Source of the DNA: Pachypanchax playfairii
Lineage: Eukaryota; Chordata; Actinopteri; Cyprinodontiformes; Aplocheilidae
Direction of reading: 5' to 3'
NCBI GenBank assembly: GCA_006937955.1
Contig: SSNP01000025.1
Coordinates: forward strand, 3,483,508-3,547,507
Length of the DNA stretch: 64,000 bases
Positions within the stretch are counted from its first letter, which is position 1. Each line of letters starts with the position of its first letter. Below, piece by piece: positions 13,129-60,470 of the stretch. Both the position numbers and the translations under genes were made by a program. The notes below the pieces were generated by a model. It saw only the letters and a list, made by a program, of their open reading frames with translations, was not told the origin of the DNA and searched no databases.

Positions 13129-14550
13129 ACTCCAAAACAAAGCAGCTGATAAACATCTTCACAGATACAAACTGATGGAACAGAGCCTCGAGTTTAAACA
13201 TGATGATCACAGATTGGTTATAAATAATCAAATAAATAAGGTTAAAAAAGAAGAAAGAAACTGCTTTCAGTCCTTTTCAAGTTAATTTAATCTTCAACTG
13301 AGGGGTTGGCTCTGTGCCATCTGAATGTTGTTCATCTCATTCACGCGTCCTGTCACTCATCTTCTTTCCACGTCCTGTCACTGTCTCGTAAACAGAAACA
13401 CGAAGCCTAAAACCAACGAGTGCATGTAGGTTTATTCAGTGCAGATACAAGTTTGTGTTTCGCTGCTGTCATATTTCCAGTTTCAGGATGTTAAACGGTT
13501 AAAACTTGGATCAGCTCTGTGATGTCTGAAAAGAGGATTCAGGTGTTTGTAACTGTTTTAGGCTTTCCTTCATCTCGTTCCATCACAGTCATCATTAACC
13601 TGCTTGGCGTCACTTAGGACCGAGACATCGGTGTCCTCTGTGTCAACCTGCAAAATAATAATTCTGCATCAATGAAGTGGCACTTATGTAAACATTAAAT
13701 ATAAATGTGATGGATTCTTGTACCTGTGTTTGATTGATTTATGTGTTTACATACACTGTAGCAGTTACAGCATCTCTTCAAGTGAAACTTTCAGCTGCAT
13801 AAAAGAATTTAAAATACAAGAATATGAGAATAAAATGAGACTCAATCAGGCTGGTTTGGCTTTGCATCATTGCTCGTAACACGCCTGCAATTGGAAGTCA
13901 GTTCTGTTTGAAATAGTAAAAATGTGTCAGTTGTTAAAACCAGAACACAACTCGACTTTATTCAACATGGTGACAATATTTTACCTTCCTAATGTAAAAA
14001 TCTGTAAATCTGACAGTTTTTTGACAAGTTCATCCTAAAATCTAACTTAGCAACTTCAGTTTGAACAAACTTGTTCCTGACTAAATGATCCTGAGAAATT
14101 AAATACATAATTCTGAGCTATTTATATATTAGGTATTTAAATGACAGAGTAACATGTTGGACTTTATCTGACGTTCATATACATCAGAAGATCATCCTCA
14201 CGTTCCGCGTTTTGTCTCTTATTTTTATCAAAAAAATACCAGCAGCTCAGAAATGTAAAGAAGTGATGTCATCACTATGGACAATCTATTTCTTCTAAAT
14301 TTGTATTGATGTAAAAAAAAACAACTCTGAAACATCAATAAAATATCAGTGAAACTTTCAAATAGCTCCAACGTCTGATAAAAGCAATAAGGAAGACACG
14401 TTATTGATTAACTTCAGTAGACTTTACACCCTTCAGTTCAGAACTGCAACAAGAAACCGACTCACTTCGGTTTGAATAGATTTGTTAGACTTATAAACTG
14501 AATCTAGTGTGGAATTTTTTAATTTAATTGGTTTATTGATCGGTCTGAAG
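13129..14550. other. sars1 3' UTR and spacer before the PTB-adaptor gene
   Basis: AT-rich sequence with no supported coding exon. The plus-strand reading frame at 12992-13285 is only a shifted frame of the last sars1 exon running into its 3' UTR. A 5' UTR exon of the next gene may lie here but I cannot define it. Confidence 0.5.
13231..13236 (+). terminator. Candidate sars1 poly(A) signal
   Basis: AATAAA about 100 bases after the sars1 stop codon. Later hexamers, such as 14337-14342, could mark a longer 3' UTR. Confidence 0.45.
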
Positions 14551-15552
14551 ATGGATGATGTCATGGATGATTACAGTGAGATCTTGTTCACTGTCAAGGT
14601 AATCTATTTTTTTAAATTTTTTGCTCCAAATTCTAAGAGCTGTATGTCTGTGAGAAACATCAGATTTTTGTTCTGTAGTTTCTTGGCCGGGTCGAGGTCG
14701 TCCGCCCTTCCGGACTCCAGATCCTGGAGGAAGTTGCTCAGAACCTGAAGGTCAGATATGACAGTATGTTTCAGGTTTGATCCTGTCAGGCTGTGAGTGA
14801 CAGCAGCAGGTACTGACTGTATATTTTTATTAGTTTTATGGTTTCTGAGGCAGCAGACAGACAGGTGAAACCCAAAACATTATATTTAAACAAAACAAAC
14901 TTTACTTAATTTGGCTATAAATAAACAGGACTCGACATGACATCACAAGGAACACATGAAAGGATCTGACAGGACTGAACAACATGAAGGTTAATTAAGC
15001 ACATATGAAACCTGAGCATGGAATGAAAATGTAGACGAGAAAGTGACATGTTGAATATTTTAGTTTCTTTATTTTTGCACTGGTTGTTGTTTTCTGACTT
15101 AATTCTCAGATGTTTTGTGTTTGCCTACAGTACATCTACATGTTCATTTCTTTCATCAGTTCATTTGCTTTTTAGCAACTTTATACTTGTTCAGACACAG
15201 TTCTGATTTATTAGTGTAATTTTTTGTGTTAAGTTGTTAAATACTGTATTTTATGTGTGTATGATGACGTCACTGTCAGCTGCACAACAAATTCCTCCCG
15301 GAGATAATAAACTTGATCTTATCATCCTCAGTCAAAATGTTTTTCTTCAGATTAGTTTGTGACTTTGTTAAACTAGCTGGACATTTGATATCACTCGTTA
15401 AATAATCACACTTACTGACGTCACTTTACTCACTAGTTAGAGCTGAAGTTTTACATGGAAACTAAAACTGCAGAAATTCTAAACTAAATGACAAATATTG
15501 TGCTGAATATTTGTTTACTGGGTTTGGAACTGATTCCTATTTCCAGTTGATT

Positions 15553-15594
<42 letters not shown>

Positions 15595-16815
15595 TATATT
15601 TGTATATAACAAACTTTGAATCTGAAGTATTGATGTGACTTCTTGTTTCTGTAAAGTGCCTTGAAATTAAATTTATGAATTAATGATGAATAAATCAAAC
15701 TGATTCAAACATATTTATTATGTATTTCTGAGAAACGTGCAGGTCGTTTAACATCCCGTCCTTATAAATCTGAGGCGTTAAACTATTTAGTGGAGACTTG
15801 ATGGTTTATATCAGCTGTATCAAAAATTACGTCTTTTGTACTTTGTTGTGTTTACAGAGGTCTTAAGTTCTGCCCTAAGTATTTTTATTGTAATTTACAA
15901 ATTGAGATAAAAAAAAAACTCTTGAAAAACAACAAAGGATCAAATCAGTACGCCATGATCCACACAATATCTTTTTTTCTTATTTTTAAAACATACAATG
16001 ATTCTTTTTAGGAATTTCACCTGTTTAAAATTCATCTTGTTCATTTCATTCCAAGACACCAGATAAATCCTTCTCAGAAAAGGCAGCGAAGAAAAGCAAA
16101 GTCCACATTTTCCTGAACTCGAATGCGATTGACATTTTGGAAAACAAAACAAAGGTTTGTGTGATCAAATTGTTTATCACTAATTCTAAAGATCCAAGCA
16201 GCCCATAAAGATATCAGATTATCAGTTTAAACACCATCTTCATGTTCACTGTCCACAGTTTCTCTTGTACTCCTGTCCCATCACCACCGTCTCCTTTACC
16301 GCCGTCCTGCCATCTTCACCCAAAGTATTTGGTTTTGTGGCGCAGCATCCTGCAGCAGACATGTTCCACTGTTACATGTTCCAGAGCAAGAAGTTTGTGA
16401 GTGTTTTGGACTCTGTGAATTAGAGACCACTGAAACAAACACATAAATAACCATGTGTCATTTCATATCTGGATGTTTATGAATTTTCCAAACACTTTTC
16501 AGGCTCATGTGCTTGTCTCAGTTATTGGTGATGCCTTTCAAGCTTCATCAAAGGAAGAAAGTATAAGAGGGGGACGAGATCTGATAGTGGAAGCCCTGAG
16601 ACATAAGGTTGGTCCTGAATCTACTTTATTTATCCTGTAATTTTCAACGAACTGCAGTCTCTTTATTTAGTAAGGCTGAAATATTCATTAGAACACTTTG
16701 TACAAAACGACTCAACAAATTTGTAGTTAACTGCAGTCTCTTTTTTTTTTAGAATAAAAAGCTGCAGAGGGAGAACGATGAGCTGAGAAGGAAGCTTGCA
16801 GCCCAAATTAACTAG
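14551..16815 (+). CDS. Small PTB-domain adaptor with C-terminal coiled coil (GULP1/CED-6-like)
   Basis: PTB domains bind NPxY-type peptides in receptor tails. Exons: 14551-14598, 14679-14750, 16056-16154, 16259-16396, 16503-16607, 16753-16815 (stop TAG); all are phase 0, 525 nt, 174 residues. The start MDDVMDDYSEILF is the first in-frame ATG, in strong context. The PTB domain begins FTVKFLGRVEVV (about 13-24), with the strand KVHIFLNSNAIDIL, the core segment VFGFVAQHP and CYMFQSKKFAHVLVSVIGDAF closing the fold. It ends in a charged heptad stretch, KKLQRENDELRRKLAAQ. The layout matches the N-terminal half of GULP1 (KFLGS, then CYVFDS, then QAF, then coiled coil), but the long proline-rich GULP1 tail is absent. 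It could instead belong to another LDLRAP1/GULP relative; I do not recognise a specific vertebrate symbol. Function is inferred only from the domain. Confidence 0.8.
15283..15325 (+). repeat. LINE-like 3' tail remnant
   Basis: Contains CACAACAAATTCCTCCCGG followed by AGATAATAAA, closely resembling the tail at about 1722-1751. It lies in the long second intron of the PTB-adaptor gene. Confidence 0.45.
15555..15590. repeat. (TA)n microsatellite
   Basis: Uninterrupted TA tract of about 18 units, inside the long second intron of the PTB-adaptor gene. Confidence 0.95.
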
Positions 16816-17820
16816 CAGCCATGCTTATTGTACAGACGCAGACATTTTTACTGTGTTTCAAGCTCTTTCCTCAAGAAATATTAAAGAAATAGAGAAAATG
16901 TTCAAATCCTTGCGATAGATAGATATTCAGATTTTTTTTTTTATCAAACAAACTACAAAATAACTAATGTAACATTTGAATCATTATATAACTATTGTTG
17001 GTGAGTATTTTATCAGATGTGAACTGTATTTATTTCTCAAATTTGTGTCGGCAGGCTACCATTGATGTAATATTTTTAAATGCATGTCATAATGAAAAGA
17101 AAAAGCCCCCTTCTGGGTAATGACCAGCTTGTTTTATATCTCAGCATGCAAACTGTTTAAGGTAAACATGGAAGCAGAACTCTCCTGAGGCTATAAAAAG
17201 ATCTGAGGTTCCACTTGTAGCTGCATGAGTTACAGGCACTGAATTCAGTTTTTCATTCTATACATTTGTTAATAAACAGTAAATGTGATACGTATCCACT
17301 GTTGCTAATCAGACTGTAAATGAACAATAAAAATTTGAAAGGTTCAAGGAAATGTTGAAGTGATTCTTTCAAACTGACAAAGAAAAACATTATTACAGGC
17401 CTAACTGAACATTAACAAGTAACAAAACAACTATAGGAAAAAACAGACAAAAAATAGATTTTATTTTATAGCTTTGACCCCGTTTTTTAATTGGGTCTGG
17501 TTAAAAACCAAAACGCATGCTTAAAATAAATTAAAAAAAAAGTTCAACAACATTATAAATGGGATGGTTTTTATGAGCATTGCAGTAAAAAAATGCCAAG
17601 ATGAACCTTTACTGTTTCTTTAATTCCTCTGAGATGCAGAGTTAACCTTTAGGGGCACTTGAACCCCCTAAAATGTTTAATCACCATTAACTTATGTTTA
17701 ATTATTGAATTTTCCTTCAGAGCTTGTGAGTCATAAACAAAAGTTTTTGTATTAATTTATTTAGTCCCTCTCAGAGGAGAATGACATTTGAATACTCAAA
17801 AATCATTTGAACGCACCACT
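16816..17820. other. 3' UTR of the PTB-adaptor gene and spacer
   Basis: AT-rich with no supported exon. Contains the candidate poly(A) signals described separately. Nothing else recognised. Confidence 0.5.
17326..17331 (+). terminator. Candidate poly(A) signal of the PTB-adaptor gene
   Basis: AATAAA about 510 bases after the stop. An ATTAAA variant near 16880 could serve a shorter 3' UTR. Confidence 0.4.
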
Positions 17821-17899
17821 GGCCAAAATAGCAAAAGGGCCTGAAAGCAACATGGTGTCAGTCCGCATCATTTATAGCACGAGTGACTAAGCGGCTAGC

Positions 17900-18581
17900 T
17901 GGGCGGGGGCCAGGGGCTCTTCCGGGTGCCCTGCTCAAATTCAGCAGGTCAATTGGCTAACGCCCACTTCGACCACGTGACTGATGTAAACACACGGTTG
18001 CTGAGATCATCGATGTAAACAAAGAGCTAATGCAACAAATAATATGAAGGATATTTGCTTAATAATACGTTTTACAGACGTTTTGTTGACCTTTGTACAT
18101 ATTGTATGTTTATGGCGGTGACACTGACATCTTGCTCTCCTCTTCATTTAGGAGTAAAACTCCTCCTTCCCTGCTTGTCGCGACATCTCCCCGGCTCACC
18201 GCCCGGCTCTCAGAAAATGAATGAACCCTGCGCAAACTTCGACACGACAGGAACTTCAAACAAACTGCTGTGACATTTGTAGAAAATATTTTTGTGACCG
18301 CGTGTTTGTCTAAAATGTAATTCAAGTTTAAGTAACGGGTTTTACTAAAGATACACGCGTCTGCGGCAAAAGTTTGCAACTTTCTGAATTGTTGTTAGCA
18401 TGGCTGCTGCGTAAACAACCGGAACACGAAAGTAGCGTTTTTAATAGATTTTGTGACAATTTTATGTACACAAGACTTTTCTCTTCGAATCCCAAACCAT
18501 CCCGAGACACTGTGTAAACTTTGGGAACCGGAATGGCTCCGTTTCATCTACCTGTAAACGGTCTGTAGTCGGCTGTCCACC
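17900..18581 (+). promoter_or_regulatory. tmem106c promoter region
   Basis: GC- and CpG-enriched block before the tmem106c start. Visible motifs: inverted CCAAT (ATTGG) near 17952; an E-box CACGTG at 17974-17979 within CCACGTGAC; ETS-type ACCGGAA at 18418-18424 and 18527-18533. The last is about 50 bases before the ATG. No TATA box is evident close to the gene, so it looks like a TATA-less housekeeping promoter. The motifs are read directly; their use is inferred. Confidence 0.5.
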
Positions 18582-21500
18582 ATGGGGACACGTTGGTCTC
18601 GGAGCGAGAACAGCCTTCCGCTTCTCCAGGAGACACTGGACGCGGTACCGCGAACAGAAGATGGAGACTCTGAAAACGATTCTCTGGACGGGCTCGACCG
18701 GCGGGACGATATCGCCCAGTTCCCGTACGTGGAATTCACCGGCAGGGACAGCATAACGTGTCCAACATGTCAGGGAACGGGACGGATACCTTCAGGTGAG
18801 CAAAAAAAGAAAAAAAAATCAGCAAACACGGCTATAGTTTACATGTTGTTTGTCATTGTGGCTTAAACGTTGATTTAAGAGAAAATAAACCATATTAAAC
18901 ATAAAATGTGTGTTTTATTGTAGAAACTGTAAATTATTGAACTAATTAGTGTTTTTTTTTCACAGAACAAGTGAACGAGCTGGTGGCTCTGATCCCCTAC
19001 AGTGACCAAAGACTGCAGCCGCAGCGGACGTGAGTGAACACATCTGATCATCAACAAGCTTCCAGCTCAGATATATTGAAACTAGCACTGTCTTTTATTG
19101 GCTGGACTTTATAATTACAGTGGAACCAGGACAGTTACACCCTGTTACTATATTTATTTTTGTTCTAAGAAATATATTGAGATTTTATTTACCTTTATGA
19201 TCTTGTGAGGACCAGATTTTAATTACTATAATGTTGATGTACACAACATTTCTGTCTCCTCTGAAATATCTTGACACACTCTGTCAGATCTGATGTAGAC
19301 TTTGAACTGCTCCTTTTGGTTTGGCAGGAAGTTTTACGTGGTCCTGTCAGTTGTGCTGTGTCTTCTGGCCTCGTCGCTGGTGGCTTTTTTCCTCTTCCCC
19401 CGATCAGTGGTTGTGGTGGATGCTGGGATCCGCTCAGTGACTGTGAGGTTTGACCACAGCAATAAGAAAGTCCTGATGAACATGACGGTAGGTTTCATCT
19501 TGTAGCTCACCATAAATCAGTTTGATATAAAACAAATTTGTTTTCATTTGATCTAAATAGCTCTAAAAATGGGATAAAACAATTTAAAAGCAGATCCCAT
19601 GTTGTCTCTGCTTACTTCATGTCTTCTTCACTGTCCCACAAGGTGTCCACATAAAGCGGATAAAAATCAATATAATCATCGTGATTGGCTCTTTAGATTG
19701 CGACATGCTTTGAAATAAGAAGCTATTTGAGCTGCTTTTCGTATGAGAAAGGCTTTTTTTTTTTCATTCTAATGTGAAACAGTAAATTTTCTCTGTACAA
19801 CAAGCCCTTAAATGCGCTAAAATCATTGCCAATACAAGATAGAAGTTTGAAAAACTGTTAAGTTTTTGCTTATCCCTGTTTGTATAAAATACATGGAGGT
19901 AATTTTGAGGTCAGAATTTTACCAGAGTTAATGTAACAGCAATATTTAGATAATTTATGGACTTGTTGGTTTATTTTTAAATGTCATTTCAGAGCACACT
20001 TAACTTCAGCAACCCAAACTTCTTCTCAGTGCTGGTGCAGAGTGTGAGCTGTCAGGTTCTCTACATGAAGACGGTGATCGGGACTCAGCAGCTGAACAAC
20101 GCCACCTCCATCCTGCCGCTCAGTCAGAGTCAGGTGTGGCAAAATCCACTCAAGTTTTAAATGGATGAACATGAAAACATTAAAATCTGTAGAAAACCTC
20201 GTGAAGTTTGTAAAGAGTAAACATGATTGTGATTATAGATCAAAAAGCTTCCTGAGTGTGGAATGTGTTGTAGGCGTGACTGATTCAACTTGTGCTAAAG
20301 GTTCAAAGTTGACCAAAGGACCAAAAGTAACACTGATTGATACCTTGTCAGTGAGTCACACTGTTTACATGTTTACAAAACAGATTAAATTTCATGAAAA
20401 CAAACTATCCTGTTGTGGAATTTCATCACAGTAAAGTCTGCTGACATCCATGTTGGTCAACTACACACATATAATCCTACATAATCACTGATTCTGTGCA
20501 GGTTTATCTAGAGAAGTTGGTGCCGTTTAGAGGGCAAAGGGTGATTACACCATTCATCTATAAAAAGATGGCCGGCATGTCTTTGTTTACTTTTTTTGAT
20601 CAAATGTGAAGACTAACTGACCTTTATACAGGTGTCTTCTTCTTGTAATTTTGGAACTAGAGTCTGTGAGTTTGAGATGTGGGACTGAAAGCCCCGCCCA
20701 CTCACCTTGATCAAATAAGTAATTACAACAAAACTTGTTTTTCTTATAGACAGGAAATATTCGTTTTCATAAAGGGGGTGGGACTTAAAACCCATACTGG
20801 AGCCAGCCGCTAGGGGGCGGCTCATTGTGTTTATTTTTACTTTACAGTATATTTTACACTTTTTGTAAATTTTGCCTTTTTTTTTTTTTACAAAGGAACT
20901 GCACAATTAGATATTTACATATATTCCAGAACAAACTCACTGCATTGTTCTGCACACGACTGTGCAGTGATGTGTCATCTGTGTGGTTAGTTCATAGACA
21001 TTAAATATAAAGTTTGGTGGATTTGCTTTGTATTCAGATTTTTGTTCTGGATTTGTTGACAGTAGCAGTGATAGTATTTATATCACCAATGTGTTTATTT
21101 AGTGTTGCACATAAATTAAGTTTTTCATGTCACCTTGCATGATAAAACCTTTCACTGCCACTTTTCTCACTCTATCAGTGAGGTTTGTCTCAGAGTCTCA
21201 CCTGCACTGTCTTCCAGGTGAACTACACCGTCAGGGTGGAGATTGGTAGCAGTGCTCCTTATGTTTAGTAAGTATTCAGCTCATTCTGATCCTCAAACAC
21301 TAGCAAGTTCTTTAAACTATAACAGTTTTTTTTTGGGTCTTTTCAGTGACTTCTGCACGATGCCCTTCACAACGGTCCACAACATTGTTGTGTTTATGCA
21401 GTAGGTGTTTACAAAATATTTAACTTATTGAATAAAGTAGCATAATGTCAAGAAGTTTGATGGTTTGAGTTAAAACACTGATCCTGCTTTTATAACATAT

Positions 21501-21695
21501 TTTATTAAACTAAAGGAAAGGGTGTTCTCTGTGGAGAACCTTTAGTAGAGCTCTGTACTGAAATCATTTCTGCTTCTTTTTGTTTTTAGAACCTCAGTGA
21601 AAACCTCCTACATGGTGCGAACGTCCCAGAGCAGCCTGGAGGTGTATCGTTACGTAGACTGTGGCTCCAACACCACGTACCCCCGGACCGGCTAG
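18582..21695 (+). CDS. tmem106c: Transmembrane protein 106, closest to TMEM106C
   Basis: TMEM106 proteins are single-pass type II membrane proteins of late endosomes, lysosomes and ER. Exons: 18582-18795, 18966-19029, 19328-19487, 19993-20133, 21218-21267, 21347-21400, 21590-21695; 789 nt, 262 residues. The start ATG sits in CCACCATGG, an ideal Kozak context, and MGTRWS fits an N-myristoylation pattern. The cytosolic part carries QFPYVEFTGRDSITCPTCQG (CxxC) and EQVNELVALIPYSDQRLQPQ, family hallmarks. The membrane helix is about residues 94-116 (FYVVLSVVLCLLASS...FFLFP). The lumenal LEA-2-like domain has N-glycosylation sequons (NMT, NAT, NYT, NTT) and ends near YVDCGSNTTY. EQVNELVALIP and the short C-terminus favour TMEM106C over TMEM106B; RIPS and VHNIV do not discriminate. 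Paralogue choice is less certain than family. Confidence 0.85.
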
Positions 21696-22013
21696 CAGCA
21701 ACAACACTTCCTGTCTGAAGGTCATGGAGTTTTCATTTGGGTTGCAAGAAAAAAACTAATTCTTTTTCTTTTGCAAAATGCTAAAATATGTAACTGAGTA
21801 ACTTTTTGCTGGAAGGACGAGTAGACAAAAGAATGTTGTAATTTATTACGTGCACGTTGGGAAGGTGAGAGATGAATGGATTTGTTTTTGAGCACTGCCA
21901 AGTCAAATGATGTTTTAGAGCTGCTTTCAGTCGGATTTCTTATAACTGGAGTCGGATCTCACGTTTTTAATCACCTGATGGTCATTCGTCACATCTGGAA
22001 GCTCAAAAGCAGA

Positions 22014-22038
22014 ACACACACACACACACACACACACA
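22014..22038. repeat. (CA)n microsatellite
   Basis: About 12 CA units in the tmem106c 3' UTR. Confidence 0.95.
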
Positions 22039-22684
22039 GCATGGCTCATATGTTGACAACAGAGATACACTGATTCACTCTCACTTTGTGTTCTTCATTA
22101 GAAGCAGGACAGACGTCACAAAAAGCTCTGAAACTTGAAATGTTGCTGCTGGTGGGTAAATATTCACTCAGAGCTTGTTGTTGTTTCTGCTTTTGAATCA
22201 CTTGGTGACGATTTCAGTAACATGAAAGAAATTTGGTTTTTCTGCTGTTGTTTTTTTGGAAGTGATATTTACAAATTGTACAGAATCATTTTTAACTATT
22301 TAATTTCATCAAACCGACACACTGATTTCTAGGATTCTATTTATAGACTGAGATTTACAGATAAAATACATGTTTAAAAACACACTCAAGCTCCGGACTG
22401 AAGAACAGTTTTTTTGTTTTATGAAAACACTTTAAAACAATTCAGAATATATGAGAATCTAAACTGCAGAGCATCTGAATGTGGCTCATGTCACTTCCAT
22501 TCTTTAGGGTTTGATAAAATCAGCATTATATTTATTATTTGGCTTTTTTAAGTGACAGTAAAATATTTGTGAAAGATTTTTAATATATCAAATATTTTCA
22601 TTCTGTTATAATTGAACACGATATTAAAGGGAACTGTAAAAACTCACTGAATCAGGCTGTTTTGTTGATTATTTCAAGCTGCAG

Positions 22685-22690
22685 AATAAA
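22685..22690 (+). terminator. Candidate tmem106c poly(A) signal
   Basis: AATAAA about 990 bases after the stop codon, in an AT-rich 3' UTR. Confidence 0.45.
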
Positions 22691-23454
22691 AATGAAATTT
22701 AAATAATTTTGGGTTTTGATAAAAAAATAAGCTTGTAAATAATTAAATAATCCAGTTTTTTTTCTGATTTGCAATTGAAGGCATTCTTAAAAAAATGTGT
22801 AAAAAAAATCATTGGTATTAATTGATGCCCCCCCCTGTCTATAGTGTAATAATGTTGCGTTCACTGCACATTGGAAATAAGATGCATGATCTGGAAATCT
22901 TGTGATATTTGGCTTGAAGATTCAGCAGCTTTTTGTTATTTAACGTTTAAGCTGCAACAGATAAGATATTGAAAACAATTTTTTGTGTTTTACAAGTTAA
23001 TGATTAACTTAAAACCGTCTTTTAGAGTTGTCCTTGAATGCAGCACGAGAACCACGTCAGTCAGGTTAGTTTATCAAAGAACAAATGAGAAATTTACAGA
23101 ATTTCTGTTTAAATTATGTGCAAAGACAGCAGACTTATGCTAAGAATACATATATGTGCAAATTTAAGTGGATCACTTCCTTTTTTGGAAAAAAAAAAAA
23201 GTTTTTACCACTGAGACCCTTCGGAAACAGTTTTGAAACATCTTACACAGCAAAATGAGCAAAAAAAAAGGAAATTACCAGCAAAAGTTTGTGTGTTTGC
23301 AACACCAACACACTTTCACAAGGTCAGATGGAAATAAATTTAGTACAAATCTGTTTCTTACTATTTTTCTGTTAATATTAGATATGTGTAAGCTGCATTT
23401 CTGCAACTTTTAACTCCAGTAACTGACTTAAGGCAAAACACATTTTCTCAACTT

Positions 23455-23460
23455 TTTATT
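23455..23460 (-). terminator. Candidate distal tns2 poly(A) signal
   Basis: TTTATT on the plus strand is AATAAA on the minus strand. It would give a 3' UTR of about 2.2 kb. A proximal alternative is at 25296-25301. Confidence 0.35.
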
Positions 23461-25657
23461 ATTTTTGCATACAAAACAGCATAATAACTTTCCAAAAGAA
23501 AAACAGTTTCTTTTTCTGTCTCACATGGATCCATAGCTGCTTGTGAAAATATATTACTACATGATAACAGACCAAGAAAACCGAACACAATATATTATTG
23601 CTGTAATAAAAGTTGTGTTTCCTACAGTCTAAACAACACAGAGTAAATGAAAAATACAGGAAGCAATAAGTACAAAAATATAGCTTGATAAAAAGCTTAT
23701 TAATACCAGAGTGCTTCATCTTTGGTTAAGTATGTTTGTCTTTTCGACACTGACTTGTTTGCGTGTTTGTGTTTAGACCTTTTATCTCTGTGACTTTTAT
23801 CATGGTCACAAGATGTGTAGAAGTGAACTGAACAGCTGGATGTTAAACATCTGTATAACAGTATACGTCCATGTCCTTTTGGCTTTTCCCTGTTTCACAT
23901 GCATGACTTTAAAAAGTGGACGTGACAAGACCTTCATCCAACTTGTTTACCTGCCCCACCACACGTTTACCCTCGTCACACACAAACAAACTCTACATCA
24001 TCGCACAGACTTGTCAAAAGTTAGAAACCTCACGTTCCAGTTGGCTTTCATGAGTTACGTACGTCTCAGTGATTGGAATCCAAACATGATTGTCGATTAG
24101 GATCTAAGAAAGGTGTTAAATGGTGTTAAAGGTGCTTGTGTAGATATGCATGTACATAAGTGAGACTACCCGAACATCTCTATATACACAAAGTTAATCA
24201 CAACGGCTTTGGTCTGATTATAAACACTGAATGGAGCGAGATATAAACATCTGCTGTGTTTTTAAGGCGGTTATACAGTCGAAATATTCATAAAGCTGTT
24301 CGAGCAGCTCCATCACTGTTTGGGGTGACAGCAGCATTATGCATCATTATGCAGGTCTCTGTTTCAGACAGCAAGTGGTTGTCATGGAAACGTGGCTTCA
24401 CGGAACTGGTCACTTCCATTGAAGAGGGCGGAGCTTAAATACCAACAAGCTGCAGGTGAGACGATCAAACTGTATCTACATCTCATGCGTTTTCTGTTTT
24501 CTTCTTTCAATGACACAAGAATAAAACTTATAGTTAAAAACAGCTGATTCATCTGGATTGAACAGCTGTAGATGTCAAAAAAATAAAACATCTTTCAGTC
24601 ATCAACATCTGCCTCATTTCAGATGCTTTAAATTCCTCCTTAGAATGAAATATGGTAGATTGCATTTTTAAGCTTCCATCTGATGCACTAGAGAGGATTA
24701 TAGAACTCCTTAAAAGAAGGTGAAACATACAGATTGACCAAGTAAATAAAATCTGAAACATCGGGGCAGAAGATGGAGTAGTGTTTTCCAATCAGCTTTG
24801 ATGCAGGAGATCAACAAAGATTGATGAAAAAAAACATGTATTTTTCTTATCTACACAAGTCTGGTTAAAGTTTGTATGGACACTTAATCAGTTCATCATT
24901 AAAATGAGTAATTGTGCTGATTATATATTTTAGGAATGCCAATAAACCTCTATAGAGTTACAACTTTCTTCATGAAAGACTAACACAAGAAAAATAAAAA
25001 GGTCCCTCACGAGACTCCGTCCAGGAAAACTGACTGTGAACTTCTAATCAGGAGAGTTTGAATCTAGTTGATGAGGAAAATTCTTCTTCTTTGGTGAAGT
25101 TTGTGCCTTAAAGATGGAAATGTGCATCAGAGTACTTAAAAATTTGTTTTTAGTTCATAATTTCATATTTTAATTCCTTCATAACAGAGTAAATTCATGC
25201 TTTTTCTTGCATTTAATGAAAAATGTTTCATATTTTAAGGGAAACCTCTCAAAACTAAAATGCTTTGTTAAGGTTCAGTCATTCATTGGGACTGATTTAT
25301 TTGTCATTTTTTCACAATAAAACAGCTAAATTATTTTTTTTATGACAAGTGGTGATTAGTTTTTTGATAATTGGAAGATTCAGCAGCAGTTAGTATGTTG
25401 GTCACATCCTAAAAGAGCCGAAAAAACTTTTGCCCACAGCTTGACTTTCTTCTGAAGCCTCCTCGTGTTTGGAGGAGTTGTGTTAGAAGTTTCAACACAG
25501 AGTTGGAAAATAAACAAATGTAAAATAACCAGATGAGGTTTCTGTTCAGCAAGTCATGATGATACTGAGTTTGTGTCAGTAATGATCTGTAATGATCGTG
25601 TCATGGTCCAGTTCTGGTCAGCGCTTCTGTTTTCTTTGATTCTTCCTTTGTTTCTTT

Positions 25658-60253
<34,596 letters not shown>

Positions 60254-60339
60254 GTTCCCCTGGTTCAAACGCAGCCCCTCATTCCCAGGACAGCCATCAG
60301 TAACATGTCCTGTACAGAGTGAGGTCACTTGTTTTCTTT

Positions 60340-60470
60340 CCTCCGGTCCACCCTCTGCTGCGGGGCTGCGAGGTGGAGCTCCACGCAGCTCCACGCATTG
60401 GCCGCTTTCTGGATGGGAGCGTGAACATACTGCCTTCTGATTGGCTGAACTAAACTATTATACTCTGAAC
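60340..60470 (-). promoter_or_regulatory. tns2: Putative tns2 promoter with two CCAAT boxes
   Basis: GC-rich block just upstream (minus-strand sense) of the proposed first exon. CCAAT boxes read on the minus strand at 60401-60397 (GGCCAATGCG context) and 60444-60440 (AGCCAATCAG context), 43 bases apart. The orientation fits transcription toward lower coordinates. Confidence 0.5.

Larger units (their letters stand above)
21696..25657. other. Convergent 3' UTRs of tmem106c (+) and tns2 (-)
   Basis: No coding exon supported. The left portion is the tmem106c 3' UTR. The right portion, down to about 23450, is the likely tns2 3' UTR read on the minus strand. The two transcripts end within about 0.8 kb of each other. 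Confidence 0.55.

Noticed and set aside
12992..13285. 97-codon plus-strand frame beside the sars1 stop
   Set aside because: A shifted frame of the last sars1 exon running into the 3' UTR.
60256..60394. Extension of the tns2 N-terminus upstream of MISGKMNK
   Set aside because: The frame is open but contains no ATG; the apparent start is GTG. More likely 5' UTR.
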